From CALJFL01 sp964590005 (lineage in GTDB: Bacteria; Pseudomonadota; Gammaproteobacteria; Pseudomonadales; Halieaceae): a stretch of DNA of 25,621 bases. A program made the position numbers and the translations under genes. The stretch covers positions 1-25,621 of the forward strand of contig CAZPVJ010000001.1 in NCBI GenBank assembly GCA_964590005.1. Direction: 5' to 3'. The notes beneath the pieces are model-generated. The model saw only the letters and a list, made by a program, of their open reading frames with translations. It was not told the DNA's origin and searched no databases. This document shows positions 1-7,405 of this stretch, piece by piece (position 1 is the first letter of the stretch; each line of letters starts with the position of its first letter).

Positions 1-94
1 GAACCTGCCAGAGACAACAGCTGAACAAGACTGGTTTGCGCCCTTGTGGCTGCAACTAGGCTCACCTTCACCCAGGTATCTGCGATCGCGGTAG
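1..94 (+). CDS. C-terminal end of an unidentified protein (cut by window start)
   Basis: An open frame beginning at base 2 runs for 30 codons to a TAG at 92-94. The visible tail is rich in Trp, Leu and Pro and ends in a basic stretch (RYLRSR), which looks like a real protein end, but it is too short to place in a family. The gene would lie just upstream of the small membrane protein at 310 on the same strand. It could be a chance open frame. Confidence 0.3.
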   Translation, partial: NLPETTAEQDWFAPLWLQLGSPSPRYLRSR

Positions 95-254
95 GACGAC
101 GACTAAGACGAAAAAGACGACGACTGACTGAGATGGTGGCCGGCGTGGCCCGTTGGGATCTGGTCAACAGTTTGCGGTTGGCTCGTCGATAGGCGCAGAC
201 AAGCACGAAGCCGGCATCCTGATTAGTTCTACACCTAGAGGTCCGCTTTCGCCT

Positions 255-280
255 AGAAGTAGACAACAGTCTATGCTTCT
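255..280 (+). promoter_or_regulatory. Leader hairpin upstream of the small membrane protein gene
   Basis: AGAAGTAGAC (255-264) pairs with GTCTA (269-273) and, after a two-base bulge, with CTTCT (276-280), around an AACA loop. It lies 30 bases upstream of the ATG at 310. No T-run follows on either strand, so it is not an intrinsic terminator. It could be a leader structure or chance. Confidence 0.3.
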
Positions 281-309
281 CCAAGTACAAAAAAACGGGA
301 AGTTAGTAG

Positions 310-678
310 ATGACTGAATATGAGCTAGAGGATGTTTTAACCTCGACAACTAACGCGTCTTTAGAGGCATTTACCATATACATTACGTTGGTCGCCAGTT
401 ACCTAATCGTCGCTTACATTGCTGGGAGAAATCTGACGCATCAACAAATCCTGATTGTTTCAATTCTCTTTGTGTTCGCTGCACTGCTGGCAACTTTTTC
501 TGCTTACAGCTATCTGGCGCGAGCTATCCCAATGGCTGATGCTTTAGAGCTCATGCACCCTGGTCGACGTTACGGGGCTCAGCCTTTTACTGCTTATTGG
601 ATAGGCATCCTTATGCTTATGGGTGTACTCGCCTCCTTGTATTTTATGTGGCAAGTGAGACACACCAAGACTGAGTAA
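310..678 (+). CDS. Small three-helix inner-membrane protein of unknown function
   Basis: This 122-residue protein has an acidic N-terminus and three hydrophobic segments at about residues 21-39, 46-68 and 95-114. A short loop carrying RNLTHQQ joins helices 1 and 2; a longer loop with HPGRRYG joins helices 2 and 3. The ATG is preceded by GGGAAG at a suitable distance. The style resembles short conserved membrane proteins I associate with marine gammaproteobacteria, but I recognise no named family or function. The coding sequence is visibly more AT-rich than the metabolic genes downstream, which may reflect low expression or acquisition from elsewhere. It has no operon partner on the right: a 447-base gene-free stretch follows. 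Confidence 0.8.
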   Translation: MTEYELEDVLTSTTNASLEAFTIYITLVASYLIVAYIAGRNLTHQQILIVSILFVFAALLATFSAYSYLARAIPMADALELMHPGRRYGAQPFTAYWIGILMLMGVLASLYFMWQVRHTKTE

Positions 679-1125
679 CCGCTATGAGCTGAAATCGGAC
701 GGTTTGAGGGATATTTTGTAAGCCCCTGCTAGAGGCTGGTTGTTCGGGGTAAGCAGCTCGCGATATCGAGTACATATAAAAAAACAGTGAGCTATGTGGC
801 TAATTCGGTCCGTCTCACACCGACCAAATTTGCCGGTTAAAACAGCGCCTCCAGGCCCTTTTTTTACCGAAATGCGGAATCCTCACAATTTCCCGGAATT
901 ACCTGCCTCGGGAGCAGTCGCAACTGGGCGACGAAAAAATAGCCATATAAAACAACAAGATACAGATTTCCCCAGCGCTATTTTAAGCGCCGTCCTCGGT
1001 GATATATGCCCCCAAAACCCGTAACCCCGATGGGTCAGGTGACTCGTTGCTGGCTTAGTCCCTGAAATGTGACCCTGTAGTCAGGGACAAGAAAACAAGA
1101 CGTGTACATCAGAGAGGATGCTGTT
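679..1125. other. Gene-free 447-base stretch
   Basis: No convincing gene is present. A 76-codon open frame at 794-1024 (+) has low-complexity, non-protein-like composition and no good ribosome site. The stretch is AT-rich with A- and T-runs at 778-785 and about 859-865. Its right end (1032-1088) holds the paired inverted repeats listed separately, close upstream of the DUF6316-like gene. No tRNA or clear terminator is seen. Confidence 0.6.
1032..1088 (+). promoter_or_regulatory. Interlocked inverted repeats in the leader of the DUF6316-like gene
   Basis: GTCCCTGA (1058-1065) and TCAGGGAC (1081-1088) form a perfect 8-bp stem with a 15-base loop. The loop contains TGACCC (1070-1075), which is perfectly complementary to GGGTCA (1032-1037). 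The two helices interlock, so an RNA could form an H-type pseudoknot or switch between folds. A palindrome, GTCAGGTGAC (1034-1043), overlaps the first arm. The ATG of the next gene is 38 bases downstream. It could instead be a DNA operator. Confidence 0.4.
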
Positions 1126-1362
1126 ATGAGAGACGCGCGAACTACAGACGACCAACCGTATACCAAATTCCGCCCGGGGCGATTCTTTAAAGATGGCGGG
1201 AAGTGGTTCTTCCACACTCGTGAGGGTACTTTCGAGGGGCCCTTCGAGAAGCGCGCGGAGGCCGAGATCCGGCTGGAGGAATATATCCGCATTGCCCGGT
1301 CCGGATTCATGAATCTCGGTCGCGAGCTGACTTTGCAACCGCTGGAAATGCGCTGGCGCTAA
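1126..1362 (+). CDS. DUF6316-like small protein
   Basis: This 78-residue soluble protein has the layout RPGRFFKDGGKWFFHTREG, then GPFEKRAEAE, then a helical LEEYIR segment. This matches my recollection of the short DUF6316 proteins of Pseudomonas and marine gammaproteobacteria, in which an aromatic 'R.FF...W.F.TREG..GPF' core is conserved. Function is unknown. A GTG at 1102 in the same frame would add eight residues, but the ATG at 1126 has AGAGAGG upstream at normal spacing and is preferred. Its TAA overlaps the TAG of convergent epmB by four bases (CTAA, 1359-1362). Confidence 0.75.
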   Translation: MRDARTTDDQPYTKFRPGRFFKDGGKWFFHTREGTFEGPFEKRAEAEIRLEEYIRIARSGFMNLGRELTLQPLEMRWR

Positions 1363-2393
1363 CCGCGCTCCGGGTTGATAGTCAGGGGAATGGTTCTTTT
1401 GGACGGTTCCTCTGGTACTTCCCGAACCAGTTTCGGCACGAGGTAGCCGGGTAATCTGGCAGTCATTTCCCGCACTATGGCGATGCCTTTGGGTTCGGTG
1501 ACATTGAAATGATGTGCCCCCTGAACCGGGTCCAACAGATGCAGGTAGTACGGCAACACACCTGCCCCATGCAACGCGTTACTGAGTGCTACCTGCGTAT
1601 CAGCTTTATCGTTGACCCCCTCCAGCAAAACTGCCTGGTTGAGCAGGGTAGCGTTCCACTTCCTTAACGCCCTCAAGGCTTCGGTAACCTCGGTATCAAT
1701 TTCATTGGGGTGATTGCAGTGCACGACCACCACCAGTTTAAGCCGCGTTGAACCGATAGCAGACCGAAGCCCTTCATTTACCCTCGTGGGTAAAACAATG
1801 GGTAAGCGCGTGTGTATCCTCAGGGTTTTTACATGCGCAATTGCGGCTACGGCCTCCGCCAGTTCTCTCAATACACCGTCGGTAGCCACCAGCGGGTCGC
1901 CACCGCTCAGGATGACCTCACTAATGCTTTTGTCCTGGGCGATATAAGCCAATGCCTCGCGCCATTGTGCCCGACTGTTGCGGTTGTCCTCGTACGGAAA
2001 GTGGCGACGAAAGCAGTATCGACAGTTAACGGCGCAAGTGCCGGTAACCAGCAGGAGAACGCGCCCCTGATACTTGTGGATGATGCCTGGTTGGGGATTG
2101 GCCTGGCCGGTTTCAGCCAGCGGATCACTGCTGTACCCGGGGGTGAATTCCAGCTCCGCCCTGGAGGCCAATACCTGTCGCAACAGCGGGTCATTTGCAT
2201 CACCGCGCTGCATTCTGCGAATGAACGATCGTGGGACTCGTGTGGGAAAGTCCTTGCTGGCGGCCTCGGATAGGCCAACATTTTCGGCCGATAGCGCCAG
2301 CAGGCTTAGCAATTCCCCCGCATCGGTCACCACGTCCCGCAATTGCTGCTGCCAGCTATCGTGCTCGGTTTTGCTGTAAGCCAGTTTGGTCAA
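1359..2393 (-). CDS. epmB: EF-P (R)-beta-lysylation radical SAM protein EpmB
   Basis: The protein resembles lysine 2,3-aminomutase. EpmB converts alpha-lysine to (R)-beta-lysine, which EpmA attaches to elongation factor P to relieve ribosome stalling at polyprolines. The radical SAM cluster motif CxxxCxxC is at Cys120, Cys124 and Cys127 (GTCAVNCRYCFRRHFPY). The N-terminal block WQQQLRDVVTDAGELLSLL and the following RVPRSFIRRM...NDPLLRQVL closely match E. coli EpmB. Its 344 residues fit the family. The start is TTG at 2393; no ATG is available, and this start gives the N-terminal length seen in E. coli, although no good Shine-Dalgarno is visible. In many gammaproteobacteria efp lies divergently next to epmB; here its place is taken by puuB, 90 bases upstream on the same strand. 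Confidence 0.93.
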   Translation of the reverse strand: MTKLAYSKTEHDSWQQQLRDVVTDAGELLSLLALSAENVGLSEAASKDFPTRVPRSFIRRMQRGDANDPLLRQVLASRAELEFTPGYSSDPLAETGQANPQPGIIHKYQGRVLLLVTGTCAVNCRYCFRRHFPYEDNRNSRAQWREALAYIAQDKSISEVILSGGDPLVATDGVLRELAEAVAAIAHVKTLRIHTRLPIVLPTRVNEGLRSAIGSTRLKLVVVVHCNHPNEIDTEVTEALRALRKWNATLLNQAVLLEGVNDKADTQVALSNALHGAGVLPYYLHLLDPVQGAHHFNVTEPKGIAIVREMTARLPGYLVPKLVREVPEEPSKRTIPLTINPERG

Positions 2394-2483
2394 TGATAGA
2401 GCCGGTGGTTTAAGGGGGGTATATCTTAACAGCCGCGTTCGGTGCTGGCTTGCGTAGTCGTATACGGTTTGAGCCGGTAGCCT

Positions 2484-3767
2484 TTAACCGATGCGATCCC
2501 TTATCGCATAAAACAGCATGCCTGCAACCAGCCCTGGCCAGCGTAGCAGGGTGCCACCCGGAAAGCGCTGAGAGGGTACTGAGGCCATGACGTCAAAGCG
2601 CTCGGCGGTGCCACTGATTGCCTCGGCAATTAACTTACCCGCCAAGGTAGCGATTGGTACCCCGTGGCCTGAATAGCCGTGAGCGTAGAACACCTGGGCC
2701 GAAAGACGCCCGAAATCCGGCATGCGGTTCATGGTAATAGCCAGCGTGCCGCCCCAGCCGTAATCAATTCGGGTTTCGGCCAGCTCGGGGTAAATCTTCA
2801 GCATATATTTGCGAACAAATGCGGGTATGTCGGTGGGAAACCGTCGGCTATAGGTCTCGCCACCACCAAAAAGTAGTCGATTGTCTGCCGAGAGTTTCCA
2901 GTAGTTGATAACGAAGAGGCTGTCGGACATGGAGGTATCGTCCCGAATAAGCTGTCTCGCCAGCGGCTCTGACAAGGGTTCGGTCGCCAGCATGTAGTTA
3001 TTGATCGGCATAATGCGGCCAGCGGTCCTGGGCTCCAGTTTTTCCAGGTAGCCATTGCAAGCCAGTACGAGGAAGTCGGCGGTCACGGTTCCCTGGTCGG
3101 TTTTAACCTCGACCTTATCGCCTTCCCGGTAAGAGAGTACACGACTGCCCTCGTGCAAGGTCGCGCCCAGCGTATCAGCGGCCCTGGCTAATCCCAGAGC
3201 ATAATTTAAAGGATGAAGGTGCTTGCAGCCTGTGTCGAGGGAGCCGCCATGAAAACCCTGACCCGAGGTCATATCTCCCAGTTCGGGTGCATCCACATAG
3301 CGGATCTTGTCGTAGTTGTAGACTGCACAGAGGTGCTCGACCTCTTCCTGTAACTCCCCCGCATCTCCCGACTTGGAAGCCACGTGCAGGTTGCCGGTTT
3401 TAAGTTCGCAATCGATAGCATACTCGCTGATCAGGCCGGAAACCGTGTCAACCGCTTCCAACCCCAGTTGCCACAGGGCTTTGGCCTGGTCCAGGCCGAC
3501 CATTTTTTCCAATTGCAGTTGGTCAGCTCGCTGACCGGTGCCCACGTGCCCACCGTTACGCCCTGAGGCGCCCCAGCCCACGCGATTTGCTTCCAGCAAT
3601 ATTACTTTGTAGCCGGCTTTGCACAGGTGTATGGCTGAAGATAGCCCGGTGTAACCGCCACCGATAATGCAGACATCTGCTGCAGATTCGCCTTTCAGCG
3701 GCGAATAAGTGTGGGTCTCATTGGCAGAAGCCGCGTACCATGAGTTGACGTGTTCTTCATATTGCAT
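2484..3767 (-). CDS. puuB: Gamma-glutamylputrescine oxidase (FAD-dependent) PuuB
   Basis: This 427-residue protein is the size of E. coli PuuB. It begins with the family-like SWYAASAN and carries an FAD Rossmann motif at residues 31-45 (DVCIIGGGYTGLSSA), the ribose-binding Glu at 59, and the WGASGRNGG loop at 65-73 typical of DAO-type oxidases. PuuB oxidises gamma-glutamylputrescine to the aldehyde with release of hydrogen peroxide, the second step of the Puu pathway. The adjacent divergent gamma-glutamylputrescine synthetase gene supports this over other amino-acid oxidases. The ATG has no obvious Shine-Dalgarno; a TATCAT box (plus coordinates 3774-3779) lies only six bases upstream, so a leaderless or nearly leaderless transcript is possible. 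The gene continues toward epmB after 90 bases. Confidence 0.85.
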   Translation of the reverse strand: MQYEEHVNSWYAASANETHTYSPLKGESAADVCIIGGGYTGLSSAIHLCKAGYKVILLEANRVGWGASGRNGGHVGTGQRADQLQLEKMVGLDQAKALWQLGLEAVDTVSGLISEYAIDCELKTGNLHVASKSGDAGELQEEVEHLCAVYNYDKIRYVDAPELGDMTSGQGFHGGSLDTGCKHLHPLNYALGLARAADTLGATLHEGSRVLSYREGDKVEVKTDQGTVTADFLVLACNGYLEKLEPRTAGRIMPINNYMLATEPLSEPLARQLIRDDTSMSDSLFVINYWKLSADNRLLFGGGETYSRRFPTDIPAFVRKYMLKIYPELAETRIDYGWGGTLAITMNRMPDFGRLSAQVFYAHGYSGHGVPIATLAGKLIAEAISGTAERFDVMASVPSQRFPGGTLLRWPGLVAGMLFYAIRDRIG

Positions 3768-3785
3768 AGGCGTATGATAGTCGCA

Positions 3786-3801
3786 CCGGCAAAATAGCCG
3801 G
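3786..3801. promoter_or_regulatory. Inverted repeat in the puuB-puuA control region
   Basis: CCGGC (3786-3790), a six-base AT spacer and GCCGG (3797-3801) form a perfect dyad. It sits where the -35 region of puuB would be if the TATCAT at 3774-3779 is its -10 box. A regulator site is plausible. It does not resemble the AT-rich PuuR box of E. coli as I remember it. Confidence 0.35.
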
Positions 3802-3810
3802 ATAACACGT

Positions 3811-3824
3811 TAGGGTTAGCCCTA
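3811..3824. promoter_or_regulatory. Second inverted repeat in the puuB-puuA control region
   Basis: TAGGG (3811-3815), TTAG, CCCTA (3820-3824) is a perfect 5-bp dyad with a four-base centre. GGGTT (3813-3817) can alternatively pair with AACCC (3828-3832). The position between the divergent genes suggests an operator, but no matching regulator family is recognised. Confidence 0.3.
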
Positions 3825-3854
3825 TTGAACCCGTAAATGGCCTGCTGCGATACT
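3825..3854 (+). promoter_or_regulatory. Possible sigma-70 promoter for puuA
   Basis: TTGAAC (3825-3830) and GATACT (3849-3854) are separated by 18 bases; each matches four of six consensus positions. Transcription would begin near 3861, about 20 bases before the puuA ATG. The match is weak and partly overlaps the inverted-repeat region. Confidence 0.25.
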
Positions 3855-3880
3855 GGCCGTTTTCCGCAACCGGATAGTGT

Positions 3881-5230
3881 ATGGATTCCGACACGCAGGC
3901 CATCAAGGACTGGCTAAAGAAGCACCAGATCTCTGAGGTAGAGGTTCTGGTCCCCGATATGACGGGCAACGCCCGCGGCAAGTTCATCCCGGCCCAGCAG
4001 TACCTGGATCTGGGCGACCCCAAATTGCCCGAAAGTATCATGATTCAGACGGTAACTGGCGAGTACTCCGATGACCACTGGGATTTCGTTGAGCCCACGG
4101 ACACCGACATGATACTAAAGCCCGATACCAGTAGCCTGCGGGTTGTTCCCTGGGCCAGGGAGCCGACAGCACAGATTATCCACGACTGCTACACGATGGA
4201 TGGCGAGCTGCATCCGCTGTCCACCCGTAATGTGCTGCGCAAGGTGCTGAAGCTATACGAAGACGACGGATTAACACCGGTCGTGGCGCCCGAGATGGAA
4301 TTCTATCTTGTTGCCAAAAACACCGATCCGGATAACGTGCTGACGCCGCCCCACGGCAGATCCGGTCGAACGGAGTCAGCGCGCCTGTCTTACAGCATCG
4401 ATGCGGTCTCTGAGTTCGAGGACTTTGTCGAGGACATGTACGACCATGCGGATGCGCAGCAGCTTCAGGTCGACACGCTTATCCACGAAAATGGCGCCGC
4501 CCAGATGGAGATTAATTTCCTCCATGGGGACGCCATGTCTCTGGCCGATCAGGTGTTCGTATTCAAGCGAACAGTCCGCGAAACAGCACACAAGCACGGC
4601 ATCTATGCGACCTTTATGGCCAAGCCGATGCAGAGCGAACCCGGCAGCGCCATGCACATTCACCAGAGCCTGGTGCGCAGCGATAGCGGCGATAACATTT
4701 TTGTGGACGACGAGGGCAACACCACGGAGGCATTCATGTCATATATCGGTGGGCTGCAGCGCTATACACCGGAATTGATTGCTCTCTACGCTCCCAACGT
4801 CAATTCTTACCGGCGTTTGGCCCCGGACATTTCAGCACCGATCAATTTGAACTGGGGTATCGACAATCGCACCACAGCGTTCCGGGTGCCGCACAGTTCT
4901 CCGGCCGCCACTCGGGTCGAGAACCGCTTTCCCGGTGCGGACGCCAACCCCTATCTGGCCTTTGCCGCGACTTTGGCCAGCGGTTACCTGGGAATGAAGC
5001 ACGGCATGCAGCCCAGCGAGCCGCACCAGGGCACGGCTAACGATGAAGACGTGGAGGTGGCGCGGACCCTGGAGGAGGGTTTGCGCTTGTTGCGAAATTC
5101 CGAGGAGGTGCAGCAGGTTTTTGGCGACCTGTTCCTGCGTGCCTACTCTGCGGTCAAGCTCGATGAATTCGAAGAGTTCAACCGTGTGATCAGCTCGTGG
5201 GAACGTGAGCACCTGCTGTTGCAGGTCTGA
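3881..5230 (+). CDS. puuA: Gamma-glutamylputrescine synthetase (glutamine synthetase family) PuuA
   Basis: This 449-residue protein of the glutamine synthetase fold ligates glutamate to putrescine with ATP, the first step of the Puu pathway. The N-terminal beta-grasp part contains VLVPDMTGNARGK, diagnostic of the PuuA/GlnA3-like branch rather than GlnA. The catalytic domain shows metal/substrate motifs VAPEMEFYL (about 135-143), HENGAAQMEINF (about 202-213), the phosphate-region histidine in GSAMHIHQSL (about 256-264), and the C-terminal NRTTAFRVP and VENRFPGADANPYLA. Partner puuB is divergent, which supports putrescine as substrate, although a different amine cannot be excluded. The next gene starts 15 bases downstream, so co-transcription is likely. 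The stop lies inside a 13-base palindrome, CTGATGTAATCAG (5227-5239). Confidence 0.88.
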   Translation: MDSDTQAIKDWLKKHQISEVEVLVPDMTGNARGKFIPAQQYLDLGDPKLPESIMIQTVTGEYSDDHWDFVEPTDTDMILKPDTSSLRVVPWAREPTAQIIHDCYTMDGELHPLSTRNVLRKVLKLYEDDGLTPVVAPEMEFYLVAKNTDPDNVLTPPHGRSGRTESARLSYSIDAVSEFEDFVEDMYDHADAQQLQVDTLIHENGAAQMEINFLHGDAMSLADQVFVFKRTVRETAHKHGIYATFMAKPMQSEPGSAMHIHQSLVRSDSGDNIFVDDEGNTTEAFMSYIGGLQRYTPELIALYAPNVNSYRRLAPDISAPINLNWGIDNRTTAFRVPHSSPAATRVENRFPGADANPYLAFAATLASGYLGMKHGMQPSEPHQGTANDEDVEVARTLEEGLRLLRNSEEVQQVFGDLFLRAYSAVKLDEFEEFNRVISSWEREHLLLQV

Positions 5231-5245
5231 TGTAATCAGCACGAG

Positions 5246-6094
5246 ATGAGCGACGCCAGCACATTTCTGGGCTCTGACCGCCGTTATCGGCTGTTCACCG
5301 CCGTTAAATACCTGACTTATCTGCTGCTGAGCTTCAATGTCTATCTCTTTTTGAGCGAAGAGTTACAGGCGGTTCAACATACCTTCAGTGATGGCGTTGC
5401 GCCCGGTCAACTGATTCAGGCTTTTTCGGCTTCCATCGACACGGCAGCCTGGGTGATTCTGTTGTTGTTGTTCGAGCTGGAAACCTCGGTGTTGGATGAC
5501 AGTCGTATTCACGGTTGGGTGAAGTGGTGCCTGCATGGGATTCGAGGGGTCTGTTATCTTGCCATCGTCTACGCGTTTACCGGCTACCTCGCTGAGCTCA
5601 ACATGATGACCAGCGTCTCACCCCTGAGTGGGATCGATTATTGCCAGCTGGCGGGGAAGGACTGGTCCCTGCTGCTGGATCTGGATGACTATGCGCCTAT
5701 TGATGCGGAAAATTGCACAGCCATTGCCGCTGAAGCGTTCAGGATCGATAGTTTCAACATTGTTGCAGAGCCAGAGGTTTTGCGAGGGGCCCAGTACCTG
5801 GCGTGGGTGGATGTAATCAATTCCGGCGCCTGGATCCTGGTGGTGATTGTCTTGGAAAATGAAGTGCGCTTGCAGTTGCGGGGCAATCTTTCGGCACAGA
5901 TTATTTACAGTACGCGGTACGTCAAATACACACTGTATACAATCCTGTTTGGCGCTGCGGCTTACTGGGGGGTTGAGGGCTCCTTCATCGATTTCTGGGA
6001 CGCCAGCCTGTGGTTGTTCGCGTTTATTTTTATAGAGCTCAATGTGTTTGAGTGGCAACAGGAAACCCGGCAGGCGAACAAGGCCCAGGCCTGA
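5246..6094 (+). CDS. Six-helix membrane protein built from three internal repeats, unknown function
   Basis: I recognise no named family for this 282-residue protein. It contains three copies of a two-helix unit. Each starts with VK[YW] (residues 20-22, 92-94, 226-228) and ends in a helix with the pattern [DN]xxxWx7Ex[EN]: D65/W69/E77/E79, N192/W196/E204/E206 and D252/W256/E264/N266. The second unit carries an insertion (about 120-187) that is acidic and contains two cysteines (133 and 157), probably outside the membrane. Acidic residues at the ends of hydrophobic helices suggest a cation, proton or polyamine binding role, but this is inference. The gene begins 15 bases after puuA and its stop overlaps the mtnA ribosome site, so it very likely belongs to a puuA-mtnA transcript. 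Confidence 0.88.
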   Translation: MSDASTFLGSDRRYRLFTAVKYLTYLLLSFNVYLFLSEELQAVQHTFSDGVAPGQLIQAFSASIDTAAWVILLLLFELETSVLDDSRIHGWVKWCLHGIRGVCYLAIVYAFTGYLAELNMMTSVSPLSGIDYCQLAGKDWSLLLDLDDYAPIDAENCTAIAAEAFRIDSFNIVAEPEVLRGAQYLAWVDVINSGAWILVVIVLENEVRLQLRGNLSAQIIYSTRYVKYTLYTILFGAAAYWGVEGSFIDFWDASLWLFAFIFIELNVFEWQQETRQANKAQA

Positions 6095-6097
6095 GGA
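6092..6097 (+). promoter_or_regulatory. Ribosome binding site that fixes the mtnA start
   Basis: TGAGGA overlaps the stop codon of the preceding membrane-protein gene and sits five bases before the ATG at 6103. This favours 6103 over an in-frame GTG at 6052 that lies inside the upstream gene. Confidence 0.6.
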
Positions 6098-6102
6098 ATA
6101 CC

Positions 6103-7176
6103 ATGTTTACGGCAGACGATTTATCCAGCCTGCGCTGGGATGACACCAGTGGTGCGGTGGAAATTATTGACCAAACACTGCTGCCCCACACCCTGCGCTG
6201 GTGTCACCTTTCGACCCTCGCAGAATTTTGTCACGCGATTTCAACCATGCAGGTGCGCGGTGCGCCGTTGATTGGCATTACTGCGGCCTATGGCCTGGCT
6301 AATGCCCTGGCTGATGACCCCTCTGACGACAACCTTGCGCTCGCCAGCCAGACCCTGACCGCAACCCGTCCCACGGCGGTAAACTTGCAGTGGGCGCTTA
6401 ATCAGGTAAACCGCGCGGTTTCGGCGTTGCCAGAAGATGATCGCGCTTTAGCCGCGCTGAATGCCGCTCATGAACTGCGCGCTGCCGATATCGAGGTTTG
6501 TGCCCGTATCGGGAGTAATGGCGCCGGCGTTTTGCCACCGGACAATGGCGACGTGCTGAATGTGATGACCCACTGCAATGCCGGCTGGCTGGCGACTATT
6601 CAGTGGGGTACCGCACTGGCACCGGTCTACCAGGCCGTGGCACAGGGCCGTTCAGTTCATGTCTGGGTGTCGGAAACGCGGCCTCGCAACCAGGGCATGA
6701 ACCTGAGTGCCTGGGAATTGCAGCGAGCAGGCGTTCCCTGCACGGTTGTTGCAGATAATAGCTGCGGCCTGTTAATGGAGCAGGGCCGGGTCGACTGTGT
6801 CATCGTGGGTAGTGATCGCACCGCCGCCAATGGTGATGTCTGCAACAAGGTGGGCACCTACCTGAAAGCACTGGCCGCGAGGGCCAACAAGGTGCCGTTT
6901 TACGTAGCTCTGCCCGGCTCTACCATTGACTGGCAATGTGCCAGCGGTGCGGACATTCCGATCGAGGAGCGCGGTGAAGCAGAGATACTGTCAATACTGG
7001 GTCGGGACGCAACGGGAGAGCTGCTAGAGGTTCGTCTCGCCGCTGCCGAAACCAGGGCCTACAACCCTGCGTTCGACGTGACCCCGGCCGCGCTGGTTAC
7101 AGGCCTGATCACTGAGGCGGGTGTATTTACAAGCAGTGCAGAGGATCTGGTGGAATTACGTAATCGACTTGCCTAG
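6103..7176 (+). CDS. mtnA: S-methyl-5-thioribose-1-phosphate isomerase MtnA
   Basis: MtnA isomerises methylthioribose-1-phosphate to methylthioribulose-1-phosphate in the methionine salvage pathway that recycles methylthioadenosine. From the ATG at 6103 the protein has 357 residues, normal for the family. Hallmarks visible are MQVRGAPLIGITAAYG near the N-terminus, THCNAG with the catalytic Cys at about 158, SETRPRNQG, and IVGSDRTAANGDVCNKVGTY with the catalytic Asp at about 238. The C-terminus has the usual YNPAFDVTPAALVTGLITE. Methylthioadenosine is the by-product of spermidine synthesis, which makes the link to puuA upstream sensible. No other mtn gene is in the window. The stop overlaps that of the convergent zinc-ribbon gene in a shared CTAG (7173-7176). 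Confidence 0.95.
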   Translation: MFTADDLSSLRWDDTSGAVEIIDQTLLPHTLRWCHLSTLAEFCHAISTMQVRGAPLIGITAAYGLANALADDPSDDNLALASQTLTATRPTAVNLQWALNQVNRAVSALPEDDRALAALNAAHELRAADIEVCARIGSNGAGVLPPDNGDVLNVMTHCNAGWLATIQWGTALAPVYQAVAQGRSVHVWVSETRPRNQGMNLSAWELQRAGVPCTVVADNSCGLLMEQGRVDCVIVGSDRTAANGDVCNKVGTYLKALAARANKVPFYVALPGSTIDWQCASGADIPIEERGEAEILSILGRDATGELLEVRLAAAETRAYNPAFDVTPAALVTGLITEAGVFTSSAEDLVELRNRLA

Positions 7177-7379
7177 ATTTTCTCGTCCAGGCCAATGTGG
7201 TCGATGCGTGGATACTCGCGCCATTTGAAGGTCTGTTGATGGTCGCAAATCATGCAGCGGTGCTCTATCTCACCAGTCTTTGGGTCCATTTCACCGGTAC
7301 GCGCCATCATCCCCTGCCCGCAGGCATCGCACTGGTAGGTGACCTCGATGGTTTTCACCTCGCGCTTGATTTCAGCCAT
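7173..7379 (-). CDS. Small four-cysteine zinc-ribbon protein
   Basis: This 68-residue protein has two CxxC knuckles (Cys17/Cys20 and Cys42/Cys45) separated by an acidic loop (TGEMDPKTGEIEH), a rubredoxin- or zinc-ribbon-like pattern that probably holds one zinc ion. Function is unknown. The ATG has a strong AAGGAG at 7387-7392 (minus strand) with seven bases spacing. It begins 26 bases after the radical SAM gene ends, so the two are very likely co-transcribed. A role as partner or regulator of that enzyme is speculation. Confidence 0.85.
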   Translation of the reverse strand: MAEIKREVKTIEVTYQCDACGQGMMARTGEMDPKTGEIEHRCMICDHQQTFKWREYPRIDHIGLDEKI

Positions 7380-7405
7380 GCTCGATCTCCTTGTGATGCC
7401 TGAGT

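Noticed and set aside
844..866. GC-rich segment followed by seven T residues, considered as an intrinsic terminator
   Set aside because: Only a three- to four-base-pair stem can form, too weak for a terminator, and it is about 170 bases after the nearest stop.
794..1024. 76-codon open frame on the plus strand
   Set aside because: No ribosome site, composition unlike a protein, and it lies in an AT-rich gene-free stretch.
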